From assembly GCF_050717635.1 (NCBI RefSeq), contig NZ_JBOITO010000013.1, positions 62,001 to 126,000 on the forward strand: 64,000 nucleotides of DNA, read 5' to 3'. How positions within the stretch are numbered: the stretch's first letter is position 1; every line of letters begins with the position of its first letter. Positions 53,879-62,717 of the stretch are shown here, one piece after another. Under the pieces are notes generated by a model that was given only the letters and a program-made list of their open reading frames with translations, was not told where the DNA came from and made no database searches. The DNA is from Clostridium_AD sp050717635. Lineage in GTDB: Bacteria > Bacillota > Clostridia > Clostridiales > Clostridiaceae. A program made the translations under genes and the position numbers.

Positions 53879-55171
53879 ATGCCAAAGTTTGACGAAAAAA
53901 AACAATTGAAATGTTCCTTTTGTGGTAAAAATCAAGACCAAGTTAGAAGATTAATTGCAGGACCGGGAGTGTATATCTGTGACGAATGCATAGAGTTATG
54001 TTCTGAAATAATCGTAGATGAATTCCAGGGAGATGTAGAACTAGATTTAGGGGCAATACCAAAACCAGCAGAAATAAAAAAATATATAGACGAGTATGTA
54101 GTTGGTCAAAACCAAGCTAAAAAGTCTTTAGCTGTGGCAGTGTATAATCATTATAAAAGAATAAATTCAAATATTAACGAAGGTGATGTAGAACTTCAAA
54201 AAAGCAATATTTTATTGCTTGGCCCTACTGGTTGTGGTAAAACACTACTTGCTCAAACCTTAGCAAAATATTTGAATGTGCCATTTGCTATAGCAGATGC
54301 AACTACTCTTACTGAAGCAGGATATGTAGGAGAAGATGTAGAAAACATTTTGCTTAAACTTATACAAAATGCTGATTATGATGTAGAAAAGGCAGAAAAG
54401 GGTATTATATATATAGATGAAATAGATAAGGTTGCTAGAAAATCTGAAAATCCTTCTATAACAAGGGATGTATCTGGAGAAGGAGTTCAACAGGCATTAC
54501 TTAAAATATTAGAAGGAACTACAGCATCAGTTCCACCACAAGGTGGAAGAAAGCATCCTCACCAAGAGTTTATACAGATAAACACAGCTAATATTTTATT
54601 TATCTGTGGGGGTGCCTTTGACGGGCTTGATAAAATCATAGAAAAAAGAACTAGAACTACATCGGTTGGTTTCGGAGCTGAAATAAGATCTAAAGAAGAG
54701 GTAAATATAGGGGAGTTATTGCAGTCTATAATGCCAGGAGATTTACTTAAATTTGGTTTAATACCAGAATTTGTAGGGAGACTTCCTATAGTAGTTACAT
54801 TAGAAGCTTTAGACGAAGAGGCATTAGTGAAAATTCTTAATGAACCTAAAAATGCGCTGATAAAACAATATAAGAAATTATTTGAAATGGATAACGTAGA
54901 ATTAGAGTTTGAAGAAGAAGCATTAAAAGCTATTGCAGAAGAGGCAATTAAAAGAAAAACTGGAGCTAGGGGACTTAGATCTATTATTGAAGATACAATG
55001 AAGGAGATAATGTTTGATATTCCTTCGAATGAACAGGTAGTTAAAGTAATAGTTAGCGATGAAACTATTAGAACTAAAACTCCACGATTAGTTTTAGCTG
55101 AAAATGGGAAAAGAGAGAAGTTGAAAATTCCGAAAAAGACTAAAAGTAAAAAAGGTATAGAAACAGCTTAG
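53879..55171 (+). CDS. clpX: Clp protease ATP-binding subunit ClpX
   Basis: This 430-residue AAA+ unfoldase has an N-terminal zinc-binding domain (C12, C15, C34, C37), Walker A GPTGCGKT, Walker B IIYIDEIDKVARK, the pore loop GYVGEDVE, sensor 1 and the IGF-type ClpP-docking loop (SVGFGAE). It forms an operon with clpP and is followed by a strong terminator. Confidence 0.98.
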   Translation: MPKFDEKKQLKCSFCGKNQDQVRRLIAGPGVYICDECIELCSEIIVDEFQGDVELDLGAIPKPAEIKKYIDEYVVGQNQAKKSLAVAVYNHYKRINSNINEGDVELQKSNILLLGPTGCGKTLLAQTLAKYLNVPFAIADATTLTEAGYVGEDVENILLKLIQNADYDVEKAEKGIIYIDEIDKVARKSENPSITRDVSGEGVQQALLKILEGTTASVPPQGGRKHPHQEFIQINTANILFICGGAFDGLDKIIEKRTRTTSVGFGAEIRSKEEVNIGELLQSIMPGDLLKFGLIPEFVGRLPIVVTLEALDEEALVKILNEPKNALIKQYKKLFEMDNVELEFEEEALKAIAEEAIKRKTGARGLRSIIEDTMKEIMFDIPSNEQVVKVIVSDETIRTKTPRLVLAENGKREKLKIPKKTKSKKGIETA

Positions 55172-55175
55172 TAGT

Positions 55176-55228
55176 GATAATAAAAGACGGTATATATATT
55201 TTAAATATATATACCGTCTTTTATTATC
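55176..55228 (+). terminator. Terminator after clpX
   Basis: A long near-perfect stem (GATAATAAAAGACGGTATAT... with its complement, 55176-55228) includes AAAAGACGGT/ACCGTCTTTT. The symmetric arms would also work on the opposite strand. Confidence 0.9.
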
Positions 55229-55350
55229 ATGTATGTAAGTATTGTGTATTATATGGAGTATAAAGAATATATTAAGTATAACTTGAGCATAATATCAGAT
55301 GATACAACATTTAACAAGACGTTGTAATCTAATATTTGAAGGGAGGGTTA

Positions 55351-55373
55351 GTTTAATATATTAAATATTAAAC
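55351..55373 (+). promoter_or_regulatory. Hairpin between the Shine-Dalgarno and start codon of lonB
   Basis: GTTTAATAT (55351-55359), loop ATTAA, ATATTAAAC (55365-55373). It sits between GGGAGGG (55341-55347) and ATG 55384, the only nearby start. The linear gap of 36 bases is too long for normal initiation; folding the hairpin shortens it to about 13. Confidence 0.5.
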
Positions 55374-55383
55374 TTCAAATAAT

Positions 55384-57066
55384 ATGACTATGCAATTTCT
55401 TATGGTAATACAACTTGTTTTTACAATAATAATTGGTTTGTATTTTTTTAATGCATTAAAAAGTCAGCAAAGTAGCAAGGGTACTTTTAATAAAGAAAGT
55501 AAAAAAGAAATGGAAAAATTAAGGAAAATGAAGAGCATATGCCTTACTGAACCACTTACAGAAAAAAGTAGACCGACAAGGTTCGAAGATGTTATAGGTC
55601 AGGAAAAAGGGATTAAGGCATTACAGGCTGCAATATGCGGTCCTAATCCTCAACATGTCATAATTTACGGACCACCAGGTATAGGAAAAACAGCAGCGGC
55701 TAGATTAGTGCTAGAGGATGCTAAAAAAAGAGAAAGATCCCCTTTTAATGCGGACTCTAAGTTTATAGAAATAGATGCAACCACCGTTAGGTTTGATGAG
55801 AGAGGGATAGCGGATCCCCTTATTGGATCTGTTCACGATCCAATTTACCAAGGCGCTGGACCACTTGGAGTAGCTGGGGTACCTCAACCCAAGCCTGGAG
55901 CCGTTACAAAAGCACATGGTGGTATTCTGTTTTTGGACGAAATTGGGGAATTGCACCCTATAGAAATGAATAAACTACTTAAAGTGTTAGAGGATAGAAA
56001 AGTATTTTTAGATAGCGCTTATTATAATGGAGAAGATCCTAACATACCACTTTATATAAAAGAGGTATTTGATGAAGGTCTTCCAGCTGATTTCAGGCTC
56101 ATAGGTGCAACTACTAGAAGTCCAGAAGAAATAATGCCAGCAATAAGGTCAAGGTGCGTAGAAATTTTTTTTAGGCAACTGGCACCGGAAGAACTAGAGT
56201 TAATTGCAAAAAACTCAATAGATAAAATAGGACTTAAGATTTGTGAAAAAGCATTAAAACTTGTAGGTAAATATTCTGGGAATGGTAGGGATACTGTTAA
56301 TTTAATTCAGTTAGCTAGTGGAATAGCTATTAATGATGAAAGAGATGAAGTAAGCATTGAAGACATTGAATGGGTCATAGAAAATGGGCAGTACTCGCCA
56401 AGGATAGAATCTAGGATAGCTGACACACCGCAAATTGGATATGTAAATGGTTTAGCGGTTTACGGTGCTAATATGGGAGCGGTAATGGAGATTGAAGCTT
56501 CTGCCAAAAAAATAAAACTTAGAAAAGGTGTGCTTAAAATTACAGGAATTATTGAGGAAGAAGAAATAAGTAGTAGCAATAAAAAACTAAAAAGAAAAAG
56601 TACAGCAAGGTCCTCAGTTGAAAATGTAGTTACGGTTCTTGAAAAGTATTTCAATGTAGATTGCGATGATTATGATATTCATGTAAACTTTCCAGGAGGC
56701 TCCCCTGTGGACGGACCATCTGCGGGTGTAAGTATTGCCACGGCAATATACAGTGCGATAAAAGGTATACCAGTTGACAATATGGTAGCGATGACAGGAG
56801 AAATATCAATTCATGGTAATGTAAAGCCTATAGGAGGCGCCAGTGCTAAGATTGCTGCTGCTAAAAAAGCCGGAGCTACAAAAGTTATTATTCCAAAAGA
56901 CAATTGGCAGGATAGCTTTAAAACAATCTCAGATATAAAAATTATACTGGTGAGTAATATTACTGAGGTAATTCACGAAGCGCTTCTTCAGGATACAGCT
57001 AAAAACGTTTTAATTTCATTTGAGAAAGATGTGGATGTTCTAGCTGCAGAATCACTAAAGGTTTAA
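55384..57066 (+). CDS. lonB: Lon-like ATP-dependent protease LonB
   Basis: This 560-residue AAA+ serine protease has one N-terminal transmembrane segment (MQFLMVIQLVFTIIIGLYFF), Walker A YGPPGIGKTAAA, Walker B ILFLDEIGEL and a LonB-type protease domain with catalytic serine in DGPSAGVSIATAI and lysine in GGASAKIAAAKKAG. In Bacillus LonB is forespore-expressed. It lacks the large N-terminal domain of LonA. ATG 55384 or 55390 could be used; the ribosome site is unusually far upstream. lonA follows after 206 bp. Confidence 0.94.
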   Translation: MTMQFLMVIQLVFTIIIGLYFFNALKSQQSSKGTFNKESKKEMEKLRKMKSICLTEPLTEKSRPTRFEDVIGQEKGIKALQAAICGPNPQHVIIYGPPGIGKTAAARLVLEDAKKRERSPFNADSKFIEIDATTVRFDERGIADPLIGSVHDPIYQGAGPLGVAGVPQPKPGAVTKAHGGILFLDEIGELHPIEMNKLLKVLEDRKVFLDSAYYNGEDPNIPLYIKEVFDEGLPADFRLIGATTRSPEEIMPAIRSRCVEIFFRQLAPEELELIAKNSIDKIGLKICEKALKLVGKYSGNGRDTVNLIQLASGIAINDERDEVSIEDIEWVIENGQYSPRIESRIADTPQIGYVNGLAVYGANMGAVMEIEASAKKIKLRKGVLKITGIIEEEEISSSNKKLKRKSTARSSVENVVTVLEKYFNVDCDDYDIHVNFPGGSPVDGPSAGVSIATAIYSAIKGIPVDNMVAMTGEISIHGNVKPIGGASAKIAAAKKAGATKVIIPKDNWQDSFKTISDIKIILVSNITEVIHEALLQDTAKNVLISFEKDVDVLAAESLKV

Positions 57067-57272
57067 AATGAAGTAATCCCTATTTTATTATAGCGGATTA
57101 CTTTATTAAATTTTATGGGTGCTACGAGAAAAAAGCATTGAGTTATATATGATACTTATGGATTTATGTCCACAAGTATTGAAAAATAATTGTATTATAG
57201 GTATACTATAGTAGTTAAACTATAAAAATATAGTAAAAGGCTACTAATTTAATATAGAAAAGAGGGAGAAAA

Positions 57273-59606
57273 ATGGATAAAAACATAAAGCTTCTTCCGC
57301 TAATTCCACTAAGAGGTATGAGTATATTTCCATATATGGTATTGCACTTTGATGTTGGCAGAGAAAAATCTACACTTGCATTAGAAGAGGCTATGCTTAA
57401 TAATCAAGAAGTTTTTCTGGTTTCACAAAAGAAGGCAAAAGTTGAAGAACCAGAAGAAAAGGATATATATAGTATTGGTACTGTTTGTAATATAAGACAA
57501 ATATTAAAGTTACCAGGAGATACAATTAGGGTGCTAGTTGAAGGAATAAAACGAGGAAAGATTTTGGAATACAAAGATACGAATCCCTTTGTAATTGCAG
57601 AAGTAGAAATTATTGAAGATGAAGTTTACACGGAAGATAAGAAATGTAAGGCACTACTTAGAACTATTGATAAATCATTCGAAGAATATATAAACCTATC
57701 AGCTAATAATTTTCCGGATGCACTATTTAGTTTAGAAGAAACAGAAGAGCCAGGAAGATATTGTGACATTGTAAGTTCATATTTAATACTAAAGCCGTCT
57801 ACAAAACAAGAATTACTTGAAACCTTAGTGGTTATTAAAAGATTAGAAAAACTACTATTTATATTGAAAAATGAGGTTGAAGTATTAAAAATAGAAAAAA
57901 AAATTGGAACAAAGGTTAAAACTAGAATTGATAAAATTCAAAAAGAATATTATCTGAGAGAACAAATGAAAGCTATACAAGAGGAATTAGGAGAAGATGA
58001 CGAGAATAAGCGAGAAACAGATGAATATGAAATTAAAATAAAAAAATCAAAGCTTCCCAAAGATGCAAAAGAAAAGGCGATTTATGAACTAAATAGATTA
58101 AAAGGTTCAGGAAATTATTCTGCTGAAAGTGGGGTAATAAAAGCTTATTTAGATTGGATTTTGGTTCTACCTTGGAATAAAGCCACTAAAGATAATATAG
58201 ATATTAACAAAGCTAGAGAAGTTTTTGGAGCAGAACATTATGGTCTTATGGATGTTAAAGAAAGAATAATAGAATATTTAGCAGTTAAAAAAATAAGCAA
58301 AACACTTAAGGGGCCAATACTTTGTTTGGTAGGACCACCAGGAGTTGGAAAAACATCTATAGCAAAATCTGTTGCAAATGCGTTAAATAGAAATTTTGTT
58401 AGAATGTCACTGGGCGGAGTGAAGGATGAGGCTGAAATAAGAGGACATAGAAAAACTTATGTAGGTGCAATTCCAGGTAGGATAATATATGCTATGAAAC
58501 AAGCTGGATCTAAAAACCCACTGTTTCTACTGGATGAAATAGATAAAATGAGCGGGGATGCTAAGGGTGATCCTGCAGATGCGCTTCTAGAAGTTTTGGA
58601 CAGTGAGCAAAATTCAACGTTTAGAGATCATTATCTAGAATTAGATTTTGATTTATCAAAGGTACTATTTATAACCACTGCAAATAAATTGGATACTATT
58701 CCAAGACCGTTATTGGATAGAATGGAAGTTATTGAGGTATCGGGGTACACTTCAGAAGAAAAATTTCACATTGCAAAAAATCATCTTATTGTAAAGATGT
58801 TAAAAGAACATAATATGCAAGAAGGTAAGATAAAATTTACAGATTCTTCAATAACTTGTATTATAGAAAGTTATACTAGGGAATCAGGGGTAAGAAATTT
58901 AGAAAGACAAATTGCTTCAGTTATTAGAAAGTCAATAACTGAAATGGTAGAAAAAAATATAGATAATGTTAATGTAGAGATTGAAGATGTTAAAAGATAT
59001 TTAGGTGCTGTTTTATATACTTATGATAAGGCTGACAAGGAAGATTCAGTAGGTATAGTAAATGGACTAGCGTGGACTGAATACGGCGGGGTTACCTTGC
59101 TTGTGGAAGTCAGTGTTATGGAGGGAACTGGAAAGCTTCAGCTTACAGGGCAATTAGGAGATGTTATGAAGGAATCTGCTAAAGCTGGATACAGTTATGT
59201 TAGATCTAATGCACTTAAATATAATATTGATAAAGATTTTTATAAGAATGTTGATATTCATATTCATGTACCAGAGGGAGCAGTGCCTAAAGATGGTCCT
59301 TCAGCAGGGGTAACTATGATAACTGCGATGGTATCTGCCCTAACTAAGCAAAAAGTAAGGCATAACGTGGCAATGACAGGGGAGATTACCCTTACAGGAA
59401 GAGTCCTACCTATTGGAGGGCTAAAGGAAAAAGCATTAGCCGCATATAGAGCTGGTATTGATACAATTATAATTCCAAAGGATAATGAAAAAGATATACA
59501 AAAGATACCAGACAGTATTGTGGATAAACTAAAATTTATAATTGCAAATAAAGTAGAAGATGTACTTGAAAATGCATTAATTGGAGAGATAAATAATGGA
59601 AATTAA
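57273..59606 (+). CDS. lon: ATP-dependent protease La (LonA)
   Basis: This 777-residue protease has the N-terminal substrate domain (LLPLIPLRGMSIFPYMVLHFDVGR), a coiled-coil linker, an AAA+ module with Walker A GPPGVGKTS and Walker B LFLLDEIDKM, and a peptidase S16 domain with the Ser-Lys dyad in DGPSAGVTM and GGLKEKALAA. It degrades misfolded and regulatory proteins. AGAGGGAG precedes the ATG. engB overlaps its last 11 bp. Confidence 0.98.
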   Translation: MDKNIKLLPLIPLRGMSIFPYMVLHFDVGREKSTLALEEAMLNNQEVFLVSQKKAKVEEPEEKDIYSIGTVCNIRQILKLPGDTIRVLVEGIKRGKILEYKDTNPFVIAEVEIIEDEVYTEDKKCKALLRTIDKSFEEYINLSANNFPDALFSLEETEEPGRYCDIVSSYLILKPSTKQELLETLVVIKRLEKLLFILKNEVEVLKIEKKIGTKVKTRIDKIQKEYYLREQMKAIQEELGEDDENKRETDEYEIKIKKSKLPKDAKEKAIYELNRLKGSGNYSAESGVIKAYLDWILVLPWNKATKDNIDINKAREVFGAEHYGLMDVKERIIEYLAVKKISKTLKGPILCLVGPPGVGKTSIAKSVANALNRNFVRMSLGGVKDEAEIRGHRKTYVGAIPGRIIYAMKQAGSKNPLFLLDEIDKMSGDAKGDPADALLEVLDSEQNSTFRDHYLELDFDLSKVLFITTANKLDTIPRPLLDRMEVIEVSGYTSEEKFHIAKNHLIVKMLKEHNMQEGKIKFTDSSITCIIESYTRESGVRNLERQIASVIRKSITEMVEKNIDNVNVEIEDVKRYLGAVLYTYDKADKEDSVGIVNGLAWTEYGGVTLLVEVSVMEGTGKLQLTGQLGDVMKESAKAGYSYVRSNALKYNIDKDFYKNVDIHIHVPEGAVPKDGPSAGVTMITAMVSALTKQKVRHNVAMTGEITLTGRVLPIGGLKEKALAAYRAGIDTIIIPKDNEKDIQKIPDSIVDKLKFIIANKVEDVLENALIGEINNGN

Positions 59607-60192
59607 ACAATCAGAATTCATAATATCAGCAGTAAAACCAGCTCAGTATCCAACAGATAATAGAGTAGAGTATGCTTTTATTGGTAGGTCTAATGTTGGT
59701 AAGTCATCATTAATAAATACTTTAACCAATAGACGTAAATTAGTTAAGGTTAGTGGTACACCTGGAAAAACTAGACTTATAAACTTTTTTTTAATAAATA
59801 ATAGCTTTTATTTTGTTGATTTACCGGGTTATGGGTATGCCAAAGTATCTAAAACTGAACAAGCTAAATGGGGAAAGATGATGGAAGACTATTTAATTCA
59901 AAGACCACAACTTCAAAAAGTAGCACTACTTGTGGATTGCAGACGTAAACCTTCTAAAGATGATCTATTAATGTACGGATGGATTAAACATTTTGGATAT
60001 GAAGTTGTAATAGTTGCTACAAAAAAAGATAAGTTAAACAGAACAGAGCTTATGAATGGTAATAAGCTAATAAGGGAAACGTTACAGCTAGAGCCAAGGG
60101 AAGAAATTATTAATATCTCATCGCTTAAAAAAACTGGTGTAAAAGAGCTTTTAGTCAATATGTTTGGAGATGATCAAGTCGAAGTAGAATAA
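59596..60192 (+). CDS. engB: Ribosome biogenesis GTPase YsxC/EngB
   Basis: This 198-residue GTPase is needed for 50S subunit assembly. The G-motifs are GRSNVGKSS (G1), a G2 Thr in GTPGKTR, DLPGYG (G3), ATKKDK (G4) and ISSLKK (G5). It overlaps the end of lon, a conserved pairing in Firmicutes. A long terminator follows. Confidence 0.97.
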   Translation: MEIKQSEFIISAVKPAQYPTDNRVEYAFIGRSNVGKSSLINTLTNRRKLVKVSGTPGKTRLINFFLINNSFYFVDLPGYGYAKVSKTEQAKWGKMMEDYLIQRPQLQKVALLVDCRRKPSKDDLLMYGWIKHFGYEVVIVATKKDKLNRTELMNGNKLIRETLQLEPREEIINISSLKKTGVKELLVNMFGDDQVEVE

Positions 60193-60205
60193 ATTTAAAA
60201 AAATA

Positions 60206-60270
60206 AAAATAGACCTACATTACAGTGCTAGATACTAGTATTTAGCACTGTAATGGGGTCTATTTTTTTT
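60206..60270 (+). terminator. Terminator after engB
   Basis: AAAATAGACC plus CATTACAGTGCTA pairs with TAGCACTGTAATG plus GGTCTATTTT, with a small internal irregularity and an 8-T tail. The following 60271-60450 is AT-rich spacer in which I see no certain promoter. Confidence 0.92.
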
Positions 60271-60466
60271 CGTCTACTATTAGATGTGAAAATCAAAAAA
60301 TATTTTTGTTAAGGTATTTAGTTGAAAAATCTGTGTCAATTTATTTCTATCAGAATAGTATATATTAGAATACAAAAGAAGAATATTTTTAAATTAAGAG
60401 GTAAACTGAGGAAAATAAAATTAATGATGGTTTTTTATTTAAATAACCTATAAGGAGGGAAGTATA

Positions 60467-60862
60467 GTGGATATGAATGGCTTATTAAGTGGATTAGCTA
60501 GTGCTCAAGGCAACAAAGGTGGTAAAAGTTGTAACAACAACGGTAACTGTGGAGGCGGCTTTGGCGGAAATAACATTATCTGGATTATCGTTCTATTATT
60601 TCTAGTTGGTGGAGCCGGATTCGGAGGACAGAATGATGGTGGTACTGTATGTGGATGCGAAAAGAAACATGTGAAAGAATTATGTAGATGCGGATCAACT
60701 GGTAATGGTTACGGTGGACTCGGTGGCTTAGGTGGCGGACTTGGAGCAGACGGCGGCGGATTATGGATAATAATTATATTACTATTATGTTTCTGTGGCG
60801 GAAATAAAAACAAAGGATGTACTAACAATATTATAAACGTAGACTCTGACGAAGACTGTTAG
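60467..60862 (+). CDS. Gly/Cys-rich small membrane protein with two WII segments (YjcZ-like)
   Basis: This 131-residue protein starts with GTG 60467, 8 bases after AAGGAGGG (or ATG 60473). It has two copies of one plan: Gly-rich stretch, W-I-I-hydrophobic segment, Gly/Cys tail (GGFGGNNIIWIIVLLFLVGG and GGGLWIIIILLLCFCGG). Between them lies a Cys-rich linker (TVCGCEKKHVKELCRCG). This recalls the small YjcZ sporulation proteins, but I cannot assign a function. It is probably a spore coat or membrane component. The next gene carries the same motif. Confidence 0.75.
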   Translation: MDMNGLLSGLASAQGNKGGKSCNNNGNCGGGFGGNNIIWIIVLLFLVGGAGFGGQNDGGTVCGCEKKHVKELCRCGSTGNGYGGLGGLGGGLGADGGGLWIIIILLLCFCGGNKNKGCTNNIINVDSDEDC

Positions 60863-60905
60863 TTAATTCATTAATTAAAATATGACTAAGAAGGGAGGAT
60901 TTTAT

Positions 60906-61055
60906 ATGTCAAGATCAAGTAATAATTGTTGTTGTGAAAGTAAGCCCGTATGTTGTGGAAATAGCGGAAGCGGAGCAGGTTTTGGAAGTATATGGATAAT
61001 AATATTGATAATTATACTTTGTTGTAATGGTAACGGCTTTGGTGGCAGATGCTAA
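60906..61055 (+). CDS. 49-residue Cys/Gly-rich protein with one WII segment (YjcZ-like)
   Basis: This frame starts at ATG 60906 after AGAAGGGAGG and ends with TAA at 61053-61055. It opens MSRSSNNCCCESKPVCCG and then has SIWIIILIIILCC, the same W-I-I hydrophobic motif as the two segments of the upstream gene, followed by NGNGFGGRC. Eight cysteines in 49 residues suggest disulfide or metal cross-linking. It is likely a sporulation-linked small membrane protein; that is inference. Confidence 0.75.
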   Translation: MSRSSNNCCCESKPVCCGNSGSGAGFGSIWIIILIIILCCNGNGFGGRC

Positions 61056-61136
61056 GGATGGACAATAAATTTAATATTTAGTAAACAATGGATAAATAAA
61101 TGTTAATTACCATAGAAAAGGTTAAATAACATTAGA

Positions 61137-61240
61137 ACATGGCCATGAAATGGCGGTTTTAAATGTCAAAACGAAGAGGTTGTTGTTAGCTAAAAATTAG
61201 GGGGAGCTTAGGCGTGAGTTTAGGCTCTCCCATTAATAAA
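61137..61240 (+). other. Structured intergenic stretch with an 8-codon frame
   Basis: GCCAT-GAA-ATGGC forms a short hairpin (61142-61154). ATG 61163 opens MSKRRGCC then TAG. GGGGGAGC (61200-61207) pairs with GCTCTCCC (61223-61230) in an 8-bp stem with a 15-base loop and no T run. The octapeptide echoes the MSK/MSR starts and Cys of the neighbouring genes and may be a remnant or leader. Confidence 0.35.
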
Positions 61241-61252
61241 TGAGGTGATAAT

Positions 61253-62092
61253 ATGTCAAAACACCATAGAAGCCATAGAAATGATATGAATAATGGAAAT
61301 AACAATAATAACGGAAATAACAATAATAATGGAAATAATCAAAATAACAACCAGAATAATAACCAGAATAATAACCAGAACAACAACGGTAATCAGAACA
61401 ATTCTGGCAACAATCCACTGGCACAATTGCTTAATGGAAATTCTGGAAACCCACTTATGGGATTACTAACTAGCTTTCTTTCAGGAAATAATGGTGGTGG
61501 CAACAACATGCTTGATGGGTTACTTTCCGGGTTAGGGGGCCAAGACAATAATATGTTGGGGAATTTACTGGGCAGTTTAGGTGGCGGTGGGCAAGACAAC
61601 AATATGCTATCAAACCTTATGAGTAATTTAAATGGTGGAGGAAATAATCAATTTGATAACTCAATGAATAATTCGAATTCACAACCCAATAATACAAAAC
61701 AAGCAAAAAAGTATACTACTAAAAAAGTCCCAACGGTTAATGATGAAAATAATGATATGCAAGATTCATATGAAGATCAGCAAGATAATCCCTTATCAAA
61801 TATATTTTCAGGTATGGGTGAAATAGATTTAAGCCAAATCTCAAATATGTTATCTGGTTTAGACTTAAATAATTCCAATCTTAGTGATATGATAAATTCC
61901 ATATCAAATGATAATTCATTTGTAAGCAATGATGTTGAATTTAAACATACGAATCCTAAAGAAAGAACACATAGTATTTTGAAAAATTTAGAGGATGAGG
62001 ATATGGGACAGTTAATCTATATATTAGCTCATCTAGTAGATGATAATAAACTTGAAATGCTCAATAGAATTGTTGAAGAGAATTCTAATTAA
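61253..62092 (+). CDS. Asn-rich repeat protein of unknown function
   Basis: This protein has 279 residues. The N-terminus is His/Arg-rich (MSKHHRSHRN), followed by about 40 residues almost wholly Asn, Gln and Gly. Then come three copies of a unit like DNNMLxNLLxxLGGG (residues about 80-128). A charged linker with KKYTTKKVP follows, then a second Leu/Ser/Asn-rich segment (SQISNMLSGLDLNN) and an ordinary-looking helical C-terminus (HTNPKERTHSILKNLEDEDMGQLIYILAHLVDD). No signal peptide. TGAGGTG precedes the ATG. It may be a spore-surface or scaffold protein; function unknown. Confidence 0.75.
   Translation: MSKHHRSHRNDMNNGNNNNNGNNNNNGNNQNNNQNNNQNNNQNNNGNQNNSGNNPLAQLLNGNSGNPLMGLLTSFLSGNNGGGNNMLDGLLSGLGGQDNNMLGNLLGSLGGGGQDNNMLSNLMSNLNGGGNNQFDNSMNNSNSQPNNTKQAKKYTTKKVPTVNDENNDMQDSYEDQQDNPLSNIFSGMGEIDLSQISNMLSGLDLNNSNLSDMINSISNDNSFVSNDVEFKHTNPKERTHSILKNLEDEDMGQLIYILAHLVDDNKLEMLNRIVEENSN
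61295..61384 (+). repeat. Tandem codon repeats inside the Asn-rich gene
   Basis: 18-bp units beginning GGAAATAACAATAATAA (61295, 61313, then a diverged unit at 61331) are followed by 12-bp units AACCAGAATAAT (61349, 61361, 61373). All keep frame, so slippage would change protein length without frameshift. Confidence 0.8.
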
Positions 62093-62156
62093 AAATATTG
62101 AAGTTTCACTAATTGTGCATTTTTATTGAGGTGTATTGTGATGAAATTATGTTTTT

Positions 62157-62195
62157 AAAAGCAACACATAAATCGTAATTTATGTGCTGCTTTTT
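62157..62195. terminator. Bidirectional terminator between Asn-rich gene and bactofilin
   Basis: AAAAGCA-A-CACATAAAT (62157-62173), loop CGTA, ATTTATGTG-C-TGCTTTT (62178-62194), T run on the plus strand and AAAA/TTTT on the other. Confidence 0.88.
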
Positions 62196-62208
62196 TATTC
62201 GTGATCTA

Positions 62209-62595
62209 TTAATTGTCATCCCCATTATTTGGAAGAACATAAGTTATCATGGTACATTTTCCATCAAGGATTCCACCTTCAGAAATCATTAATTTTTTAA
62301 CAGAGATATCTCCTTTTACATTACCACAATTTTCTATAGTTAATGTGTTTTTGCAAGTTATATTTCCATGGACTATTCCATGTATATATGCATTATTACA
62401 TATGGTGTTACCTTTTACTTGCCCAGATTCACCTAGTACTATATCATCCTCCGAGAACAAGTCACCATCAATAGTACCATCTATTTTTAGTAGCCCATTT
62501 CCAGTTATAGATCCAATGATACAACACCCATCCCCAATTAAAGTTTCAATTCTATTCATATCTTTTTCTTTATTGCTATTACTATTACTAAACAT
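62209..62595 (-). CDS. Bactofilin family cytoskeletal protein
   Basis: This 128-residue protein has a short polar N-terminus (MFSNSNSNKEKDMNRIE), then the bactofilin beta-helix: TLIGDGCCIIGSITGNGLLKIDGTIDGDLFSEDDIVLGESGQVKGNT, with glycines every five to six residues. Bactofilins polymerise without nucleotide and act in cell shape, surface or spore functions. GGAGGG precedes the ATG on the minus strand. No neighbouring peptidase gene of the usual partner type is seen. Confidence 0.92.
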   Translation of the reverse strand: MFSNSNSNKEKDMNRIETLIGDGCCIIGSITGNGLLKIDGTIDGDLFSEDDIVLGESGQVKGNTICNNAYIHGIVHGNITCKNTLTIENCGNVKGDISVKKLMISEGGILDGKCTMITYVLPNNGDDN

Positions 62596-62717
62596 ATTAA
62601 TTTCCCTCCAATTTTATATTTAATTAGGTTTCTAAATGATAATTTGTAGAAAAAAATTTAAATTATATTTTATAGTGAATAAAATTTAGCGAAAAGGTTA
62701 ATATTATAAATGTAATC

